A stretch of DNA of 64,000 bases from Terfezia claveryi (Eukaryota; Ascomycota; Pezizomycetes; Pezizales; Pezizaceae), in NCBI GenBank assembly GCA_015179025.1, contig WHUX01000181.1:43816-107815 (forward strand), written 5' to 3'. Within the stretch, counting starts at the first letter, position 1, and the number at the start of each line of letters is the position of its first letter. Shown one piece after another: positions 56,260-64,000 of this stretch. The notes under the pieces are model-generated. The model ran no database searches and was not told where the DNA came from. It worked only from the letters and a program-made list of their open reading frames with translations. A program made the position numbers and the translations under genes.

Positions 56260-58782
56260 CATCAGCAAAAAGAAATATGCATTAGGACGCACCACCAAGC
56301 ATCCGGACGCGATTTTACGTCCTGTGCATCCTGTGCATCCGAACGCCCTAGGGTATTGCATTACAATCCGGATGCAACTAGGGCCCCGCACTGCGTAGTA
56401 ATACCTTCCTGACGCTATTGGGGCCCCGTAAGCCGTCCGGACAGTGGTTGACATAAGCTCAACGTCTGGATGTCAGAGTTCATTGCCATCACATCATCAA
56501 CTCAATTGAGGTTGTTAACGCTATAGGTTCCATGTCTGGTGTTACTGAACCAGGGCCCCAAATCGCTCTCTTCTACAATGCACACCCGCTACCAACTTGC
56601 ATCTATGACGCTCTATCACCAGCCAGCTACGTAGCCACTATTGCAGCCATTGAATATGTACGCAGCGGAAATATCCATTGTATTCGCTAATAATTATATA
56701 CACAGAAGTATTGAGCAATAGATATATATATAGAACATGTAATCGCTGTAATACTCGCTTCAATACTCGCTCTAATACTCGCCCTAATACTCGCTCTATT
56801 ACTCGCTCTAATGCTCGCCATAATGTGCTGAGATATAGAGTGAAGGGAAAATGCGCGGGGAGGGAGGTATATAAACAGGAAAACCATAGTTGCCAAGGCC
56901 GACTGCTAAGGCTGACAATTTAGACTTTCCGAAGACAATGAGATAAGGGATAACAAGAGTGGCATGACAGTGATCAATGGCGCTCAGCGCCCTTTTACCT
57001 GCGGGTGCCATACTATTCAATTAGTCTCATGCCTATTCAATGCCTGGCCTGGTAATAGTCATATTGGGAAAACGTAGTCGTCGTATCGAGATATGTACAT
57101 AGTTCACGCTTTGTGATATGTTTCGTAGGAATTCATACATTCGCGGGCATATATATATATATATATATATGCAAGAAACTCGTGCTTTTGAAGACATATA
57201 GAGAAATACATGCATTCGCGGGCATATATATATATATGTGCGAGAAACTCGTGCTTTCGGAGACATATATATATATATGCGAGAAACTCGTGCTTTTGGA
57301 GATATATAGCGAAATGCATGCATTCGCGGGCATATATATATATACATCTGCGAGAAACTCGTCCTTTTGGAGACATATAGAGAAATGCATGCATTCGCAG
57401 GCATATATATATATATGTGTGAGAAACTCGTGCTTTTGGAGACTTATATATATATGTGCGAGAAACTTGTGCTTTTGGAGACTTATATATATATGTGGGA
57501 GAAACTCGTGCTTTTGGAGACTTATATATATATGTGCGAGAAACTCGTCCTTTTGGGATATATATATATGTATGCGAGAAACTCATGCTTTCACTGTCTG
57601 GTTGAGACGGCCACAATATATATAAGTCTCCAAAAGCATGAGTTTCTTGCATATATATATATATATATGAGCCCGCGAATGCATGGATTTCTCGCGCATA
57701 TATATATCTGTCTCCAAAAGCATGAGTTTCTCGCACATATATATATATATGCCCGCGAATGCATGGATTTCTCACACATATATATATTTATGCCCGCGAA
57801 TGCATGGATTTCTCGCATATATATATATATAAGCCCGCGAATTCATGGATTCCTACGAAACATATCACAAAGCATGAACTCCGCACATATCCCAATACCA
57901 TGACTATGATTTCCCAATATGACTATTACCAGGCCAGGCATTGAATAGTACGGCACCCGCGGGCGAAAGGGGGCTGAGCGCCATTGATTACTATTATGCC
58001 ACTTCTCTTGTTATCCCTTATCTCATTGTCTTCGGAAAGTCTAAATTGTTGGCCTTAGCAGTCGGCCTTGGCAACTATGGTTTTCCTGTATATATACCTC
58101 CCTTCCCCGCGTATTTTCCCTTCGTTCTATATCCCAGCACATTACGGCGAGCATTAGAGCGAGTAATAGAGCGAGTATTAGGGCGAGTATTAGAGCAAGT
58201 ATTAGGGCAAGTATTAGAGCGAGTATTGGAGCGAGTATTGGAGCGAGTATAAAAGCGAGTATTGGAGCGAGTATTAAAGCGAGTATTACACCGATTGCAT
58301 GTTCTATATATATATCTATTGCTCAATACTTTTGTGTATATAATTATTAGCGAATACAATGGATATTTCCACAGCGTGCATATTCAATGGCTGCAATAGT
58401 GGCTACGTAGCTGGCTGGTGTTTAGAGCATCGTACATACAAGCGGTGAGCGGGTGTGCATTGTAGAAGAGAGCGATTTAGGGCCCTGGTTCAGTAACGCC
58501 AGACGTGGAACCTATAGCGTTAGGGATGAGCAGCCCATCCCATATTGCGTCCAAGAAACAGTAGCATACTTCTGTTGCGTCCCAGGCCTGGGAGCACACT
58601 TGTGTTGCGTCCTGGGCGCTGGTGCACACGAGTGTTGCATCCCGACGCTGGTGCGCACGAGTGTTGCGTCCCGACGCTGGTGCACCAAGCGTTTGGCGTC
58701 TTGATTGTAAGTTCCTGTCCTATGCGTCCTGTGCGTCCGACGCATAGGAAGACACAAGACGGGAATATTTTTTTTGCTGATG
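56260..58782. mobile_element. Complete 2.5-kb palindromic CATCAG-family element in G3 integrase
   Basis: Starts CATCAGCAAAAAGAAATATG and ends TATTTTTTTTGCTGATG, with GT duplications (56258-56259, 58783-58784). Deletion of the element and one GT restores the integrase frame and places 35 residues between the second Asp and the Lys/Glu position, exactly the DD35E spacing. Two arms (about 56440-57590 and 57620-58490) are inverted copies, containing 12-bp and 39-bp repeats. The apex around 57600 is only TCTGGTTGAGACGGCC; no TGTTCTGG element is present. No coding gene. Confidence 0.95.
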
Positions 58783-59525
58783 GTAATGCAAATTAGAGCT
58801 CCGATATCACATCCAAGCTTGGTCGGATTAAGTAAAAGATATGTACAAATGATTGTAGCGATAGTTAGAAGACACTATATAGCATTGAAGAATATAGAGG
58901 AGTGGAGAATGCAGGTAGGCTCAGTAGCGATATCTATGAATACAAGGAGAGTGCGAGTCCATAGCCATACACCCTCTGAGATATTGTTGGGCTATAATGC
59001 AAGGATATCGTAGCCACCATTGAGAATAAGAGAATAAAGGGTACAAGCGGTGGCTGAAGAAATTGGAGAAAAAGTCTTCAACATGCACATGGTGGAAAAA
59101 TGGAATATAGAAGAAATACTGGCCACTAGAGATTACAGAGGAGATGATATAATTATGAAGCGGATCGTAGAACAAGATAAGGCGGCAGCAGTGCATGATA
59201 GCAAATTGAAGTAGATGACACCGAAAGAAGGAAATTTAGTTATGGTTTGGAGACATAAAGTAGACAAACACAAAGGACTGAAGCTGGAAACAAGGTGGGA
59301 TAGACTGAGGCTACTGGTAAAATTGTCGAAACAAGGGAATAGTGCAATGGTAAAAGAATTGCATGGCGGAAAAACAGACAAAAGGTATCATATCGATGAC
59401 TTGAAGGTATATATATCAAGGCAAGGGCACACCTATTTGACAGAGGGACCTTTCAGAGTGGTATATGAAGGAGGGCTAAGAGAAGAAGGTGAAAAGATAT
59501 TAGAAGGAAGGGTAGTAAGGTGGTA
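58783..59525 (+). pseudogene. G3 integrase, second part
   Basis: Reads V-M-Q-I-R-A-P-I-S-H-P-S-L-V-G-L-S-K-R-Y-V; Lys (AAA, 58834-58836) occupies the catalytic Glu position of DD35E. It continues W-R-M-Q-V-G, V-R-V-H-S-H-T-P-S-E-I-L-L-G, then V-W-R-H-K-V-D-K-H-K-G and L-K-L-E-T-R-W-D, H-I-D-D-L-K-V-Y, ending in a stop at 59524. No chromodomain was seen. Confidence 0.88.
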
Positions 59526-59833
59526 AAATACCGGAGACGGGATCTTGTCTGCGAGGGGAGGTGGTGAAAGGGAGGAGAGGATGGAGTGGAGGAGAAAGGG
59601 TTACGAAGTTGAGGAGAGGCGAGGATGGGGGGATGTGGAAGGAGGTGAGGTTGTTGGAGGGGAGGAGAAGACGAGGAAGATATGGAAGAGTTATAAAGCG
59701 AGGAGTGGAGAAGACGGAGAGGATATATAAGGTTGCGAAGTCAAGATCAGGAGAAGAGAGAAGTAGAGAATGATAGACAAGGTCAGGGAAAGGATCTCGT
59801 GAGGCCGCTCGATACAAAGGAGAGGGGAGTGCT
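59526..59833 (+). other. Purine-rich 3' untranslated region and polypurine tract
   Basis: The plus strand is almost purely G and A in blocks (GGAGGAGAAAGGG and similar), ending in AAAGGAGAGGGGAGTGCT directly before the LTR. The last part is the polypurine tract that primes plus-strand DNA synthesis. Confidence 0.8.
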
Positions 59834-60030
59834 TGTGCAGGGAGAAAGGGACATAAGCAAGGGGAGTGCCTTCCTAGGACAGAAAAGGGGTATGAGATGT
59901 TGAATGCTTTCCTAGAACAGAAGTATATATGATAGACACTAGTGGATGGGCACTGGCATATGAATGGTCAAACTGTAAATAGACTTAGAAAAGACACCTC
60001 ACATTCTACATACATTCTGCCATCTTCAGT
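59834..60030 (+). repeat. G3 3' LTR, truncated by an insertion
   Basis: TGTGCAGGGAGAAAGGGACA onward matches 41593-41788. At CATCTTCA the match stops and CATCAGGAAAGAAATTTTGG begins. Confidence 0.88.
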
Positions 60031-60789
60031 ATCATCAGGAAAGAAATTTTGGTGTCTGGACGCCCTGCAGAGGCGTCTAGATGCTACCGTTTTTTACTCT
60101 GCCCCATGTGGCGTCCCGGGCACCCTGAACATGCCCTTCTGCCCAGTTGCCTCCCAGGGCAACCTGTATATGAGCAAGAAATACATGGCATCATGACGCC
60201 AACCTTCTCCACCTCGCTTCCCCCAACACTAGGTGTTCAGCTCCTCTGCGTCAGGATGCCCGGAACCTGCTACCCTGCCTCTGGAGGCCAGCTGCCCACC
60301 TTCCCTGCCTCGGGGCACCAGGTGTCTAACTTCCTTACCTCTAGGCGCCAGGCGTCCACCTTCCCTGCCTCTGTTGGCTAGGCCAAATATGCCCCACGGG
60401 CCGAACCCGGCTCGGGAATACCCGCTGCAGTGGGCAGGTTCAACCCCACCCATTGCGAGTTCCCTGGGTCCCCAACCATGCCTTAGTTATTGTATTTAGA
60501 ACGGGTTGGCCTTTAGCTTCCCTAAAATACAGGCTAGCCCTATGCTATCAAGTGTACACATAACTGAGGGCGCACCTGCAAACAAGGATAATAAATGACA
60601 ATTGTATTTGGAAATCTTTATATATATAAACACGCATCCCATCCACCTCCCCATGTGACTCGTTAACTCCAGCTCATACCACCTGCCCCCGACGTAGACC
60701 CGCAGAGATAATTCAACGATGCTCTAGACTTACTTCGCTCGTGGCAAATACAGCTAATACTGCGCATGGCAGTATATTGAAGCAAAGGG

Positions 60790-61110
60790 ATGGTAGAGTT
60801 GATATTGGAGGTAAGGCATTGGCGAGTTTATTGGTGACTTCGGAGGTAAGGCATTGGCGAGTTCGGAGGCAAGGCATTGCCGACTTCAGAGGCAAAGCAT
60901 TGGTAAGTTCGGAGGCAAGGTATTGGTGACTTCGGAGGCAAGGCATTGGCGACTTCGTAGGCAAGGTATTGGGGACTTCACAGGCAAGGCATTGGTGACA
61001 TTGAAGGCAAGGCATTGGCGAGTTCGGAGGCAAGGCATTGGCGAGTTCGCAGGCAAGGCATTGGCGAGTTCGGAGGCAAAGCATTGGCGACTTCAGAGGC
61101 CAGGCAGTCC
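60790..61110. repeat. 23-bp minisatellite
   Basis: About 14 units of GGAGGCAAGGCATTGGCGAG plus TTC. Its first half is close to the 23-bp unit GGAGGCATGGCA... of the hAT-like element. Confidence 0.88.
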
Positions 61111-62149
61111 TCATATTTGCTGTATAGCCTAGATAATCCCGTCAAACTTGTCAGTTATGCTCGCACATTTCGGAGGCCTGCCAATGCTCTCACCTATATC
61201 AGCTGAACTTACGCACTCGTTGGAAGAACCCTATGAGCTCGGTTAGCTGTGCGTACACATATTGAAGGCCTGGCAATGCTCTCACCTTTAACAACTGAAC
61301 TTGCTTGCTGGTAGAAGAACCATATTAGCTAGGTCAGCTATGTGTGTATATATCAGAGGCCTGGCAGAGTGCTCTCATCTCGCTCATAGTTCTAGAGGTT
61401 TGTGGACTTGTGTTGGGGATAAAATCCTAATGCCCTTGGGAATATTGAGAAGTGTACCCGCATCAGCCACCGTATTATTGTAGTTGGGATGGCCGGGAAA
61501 CTTGGCGTATGCTGATCCACTTGACTGGGTATGATCAACCCCTCTTGGCAGCCTGCGGCTCAGGAATGCCTGGTAACTCGAGCTAGTGTTGTCTCGCAGC
61601 CAACCTGGCGCTATGCCTGTGCAGGCAATAGTCATATTTGGCTTCGTTGTCCCAAAGCCTGTGTACTTTAGTAGGGACGGAGCTCCTCCATTCGCCAGCT
61701 CTACATACTATGTCATGTATTCACCATGAGAAACTCATGCTTTTGAGGCACATATATATATATATATATATGCGAGAAACGCAAGTTGTTGATGCTTATA
61801 TGTATATATGCGAGAAACTCATGCTTTAGAGGCTTCTTTATATATGCGAGAAACTTATGCTTTTGAAGCACATATATATGTATATATATATTCTGGTCCA
61901 TTCCGGGATCCGGGCTATACCAGTTTTGACTGGATATCGCAATGGACCAGGCTATTACGGGATTAAATTGTTCAATGTCACGGATAGCAACAAGGATTTA
62001 CCACAACACCACAGTGGCTACAGCGACATTAAAATTACTAAATAGGGACATATCCGATATGAAGGTAATTTTGTAGCAACATTTAGTTAAAGAACATCGG
62101 AGATGCCCATTGTCATACTGGATCAGGGCCACACCTATGTACGAATTCA

Positions 62150-62870
62150 ATATAAGAGCTAGCAGGATGTTAAGCAAGCGGGGGATTGAGCAAGTGGATA
62201 TGAGGATTGAGTAAGCGGGGGATTAAGCAAGTGGGTATGGGGATTAAGCAAGCGGGGGATTGAGTAAGCGAGGGATTGGGTAAGTAGAGGATTGGGAATA
62301 CTAATTGCCTAGAATCGCCGCTTCTACAGTATGCACAATGAAACGAGCAAGTTTTTGTACTATTGACAACTCACCAAGTTGGCGTTTATGTCCTTGAGCC
62401 TGCAATCGGGGGTCCCTATTAGCCTGCGATCAGGGGTCCCTATTAGCCTGTGATTAGGGGTACCTATTAGTCTGGATATCCACATCCATATAAGTATGCA
62501 ATTGGGGTTCTTTCTTAGTCTAGATATCCATATCCATATGAGCCTGCAATTGGGGCCTGCAATTGGGGGTCCTTCTTAGCCTCTATATCTACGTCCATAT
62601 GAGAAATCATCTGCCTCAGTCTGCATTACGTAGCGTCCACTTCCGTCATGCTTCCTAGCATAAAACATACCAATATCTAGAGCTGGTGAAAGCATGCAAA
62701 AACCAATATACAGAGCCAGCGGAAGCATGAAAAACACCAATATATAGCACCAGCGGAAGCATTCCAAACACCAATATATAGCACCAGTGGAAGCATGCAA
62801 AACACTAATACCTAGAGCTAGCAAAAGCATGCAAAACACCAATATCTAGAGCCAGCGGAAGCATGAATTG
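62150..62870. repeat. Three short tandem arrays private to this copy
   Basis: Units of GCGGGGGATTGAGCAAG (62170-62290), then TGCAATCGGGGGTCCCTATTAGCC type (62395-62580), then about six 35-bp units of ACACCAATATATAGCACCAG plus CGGAAGCATGCAAAA (62640-62870). Confidence 0.82.
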
Positions 62871-63149
62871 CATGCATATATAGAGGCCGAAAAGCAATCA
62901 TTTCTATATGTTTGTCTTCTCATTCGTTTCCCATATATGGGTATTTCCTCCTTTGTGCTAGGTTTTGCCAATTGCAGGAGGAGCCCCAACTGACGCAGTG
63001 GGATGATTGTAGGTAAGACAAGTAATCTGGTTTTAAGACAGCGCCAGTCGATCCAATAGCTGGCAGCAAGACATGGCAAGTCCCTATTTCCAAGGTGTGT
63101 CCACCTAGGACTTAGAGCTTTTCTCTTGTTCATTCCTTCCAAATAATCT

Positions 63150-63660
63150 TGCTCACTCAATTCTACCTGGTTTGCTCACTCATTTTCTCGCTCATTTGCT
63201 TGCTTATTTTCTCACTCATTTGCTCGCTCATTTTCTCGCTGATTTGCTTGCTCAATTCTAGGCTGATTTGCTCGCTCGATTGTATGCTGATTTGCTTGCT
63301 TAATTCTAGGCTGATTTGCTCGCTCGATTATATGCTGATTTGCTCACGCGATTCTAGGCTGATTTCCTCGCTCGATTCTATGCCAGTGGTGATTTCCTTG
63401 CTCAATTCTCTGCTGATTTCCTTTCTCAATTCTAGGCTGATTTGCTTGCTCGATTATACGCTGGTTTGCTCGCTAATTTTCTCGCTGATTTGCTTGCTCA
63501 ATTCTAGGCTGATTTGCTCGCTCAATTGTATGCTGATTTGCTTGCTCGATTGTAGGCTGATTTGCTTGCTCGATTCGATAATATTCTTACTTAGTTCTCT
63601 GCTGATTTCTTCACTTAATTCTAGGCTGATTTCCTCGCTCTGAGTTGCTTGCTCAATTTA
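63150..63660. repeat. 24-bp minisatellite
   Basis: About 20 units of GATTTGCTCGCTCGATTCTA plus GGCT type, with CTCATTTTCTCG variants at the start. Same unit as in the other TGTTCTGG elements. Confidence 0.88.
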
Positions 63661-64000
63661 AGCGGATATTCAGGCTAATATGGACAGTGAATTGCAGGCT
63701 CATATGGACGGCGAATCTAGGATTCTAGGGATGCGGATGTGAAGGCTGGTACAGATGGGGGTTTTGGGGTGCAGTATGTTAGATAGCCTTATTAGATAAT
63801 TGTGAGAATAAAATGGATTATTTCAAAATGCATATAATGCAGGTGAACTACAAGAACAGCGGAGTAGTGCGGGCGTGGCTATGCTGGGAGACCATTTGCA
63901 TTGGAGTTTGGAATGGGATGGTGACTGTGTAGAGGGTAGAGGTTAAGGTAGACATGAATCTAGGAATATGGCATCAAATGATTTACGTTAGTTAGGCCAA

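Larger units (their letters stand above)
41593..60032 (+). mobile_element. Gypsy retrotransposon G3 carrying four nested insertions
   Basis: Plus-strand element with 5' LTR from 41593 and 3' LTR from 59834. Insertions: 42677-45558 in gag, 48398-54130 in RT, 56260-58782 in integrase, and an element from about 60033 in the 3' LTR. Removing them leaves about 7.3 kb with gag, protease, RT, RNase H and integrase in order. Stops at Trp/Gln codons (for example 54178, 54343, 54977, 56180) and a Glu-to-Lys change in the integrase triad show that it is dead. The right end lies beyond the window. Confidence 0.93.
60033..64000. mobile_element. Large CATCAGG-ended element, runs off the window
   Basis: Starts CATCAGGAAAGAAATTTTGGT in the G3 LTR, a variant of the CATCAGCAAAAA terminus. 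It contains GC-rich units near 60050-60380 (GGCGTC..., CTGCCTCT...), a 23-bp minisatellite (60790-61110), (TA)n repeats with AAACTCATGC (61725-61880), and from 61890 a TGTTCTGG-type element. No right terminus is in the window, so the identity of the whole is inferred from its start and its parts. Confidence 0.65.
61890..64000 (+). mobile_element. TGTTCTGG-type element, third copy, right end outside the window
   Basis: Starts ATTCTGGTCCATTCCGGGAT in a (TA)n run. It shares GGATAGCAACAAGGATTTAC, GACATATCCGATATGAAGG and the 24-bp array with the other two copies. The final bases (CATCAAATGATTTACG) match 31408-31423, about 205 bp before the right end of that copy. It is longer than its sisters because of extra tandem repeats (62150-62290, 62390-62590, 62640-62870). 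Confidence 0.85.

Noticed and set aside
9334..58782. Helitron interpretation of the A/T-run termini
   Set aside because: Helitrons lack terminal inverted repeats and target duplications; here both are present and confirmed at several sites.
9334..58782. Tc1/mariner (TA) assignment of the CATCAG family
   Set aside because: The duplicated dinucleotides GA, TT and GT at verified sites rule out obligatory TA targeting.

Overview
The window looks like a gene-free, transposon-packed segment of a filamentous fungus, most likely an ascomycete (Pezizomycotina). The evidence is three chromodomain Gypsy retrotransposons, a fungal-type mariner relic, and AT-rich tracts whose reading frames have lost Trp codons to stops through G-to-A / C-to-T changes. 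That is the CpA-to-TpA signature expected of RIP (repeat-induced point mutation). I see no host gene, tRNA, rRNA or CRISPR array. The organism assignment is an inference from these traits.

Layout. 1-3957: truncated palindromic elements, including part of a 123-bp tandem array. 3958-9333: RIP-like AT-rich DNA holding two solo LTRs (5255-5701; 7190-7803) and a dead mariner (7183-9179). About 6340-20130: a large RIP-degraded palindrome, interrupted by the mariner, by a short-TIR element (9334-11727) and by chromovirus G1 (12710-18989, minus strand, TSD TAGTA). 20170-20366: a fossil end of a hAT-like palindrome. 20367-21183 and 37514-~38440: the integrase/chromodomain/LTR end of a heavily RIPed chromovirus (G0), split by chromovirus G2 (21184-37508, minus strand, TSD TTTCT). 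G2 is itself interrupted in gag by a 4.8-kb element (28567-33377, which carries another element, 29589-31628) and in its 5' LTR by 35173-37076. 38440-41592: AT-rich repeats, an LTR/gag relic and a tandem triplication. 41593-60032: Gypsy G3 on the plus strand, interrupted in gag by a hAT-like palindrome (42677-45558, 8-bp TSD), in RT by a 5.7-kb palindrome (48398-54130), in integrase by 56260-58782, and in its 3' LTR by an element starting near 60033 and running off the window.

Most notable is a family of coding-free elements with termini (N)ATCAGCAAAAA...GCTGAT(N) and 2-bp, not TA-restricted target duplications (GA, TT, GT, TA). Their exact ends are fixed independently by an empty sister LTR, an empty palindrome arm, restoration of a gag frame and restoration of DX35-E/K spacing in an integrase. 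These elements carry long inverted arms, minisatellites and (TA)n-rich 39-bp repeats, and three times out of three a second element with TGTTCTGG ends sits near the apex of a long palindromic host. G2 has two unexpected traits: an antisense reading frame between its 5' LTR and gag, and a zinc-knuckle array between RNase H and integrase.

Nothing here appears able to make an intact protein. Age can be read from RIP load: G0, the mariner and the large palindrome are heavily mutated; G1, G2 and G3 lightly; the minisatellite-bearing palindromic elements hardly at all.
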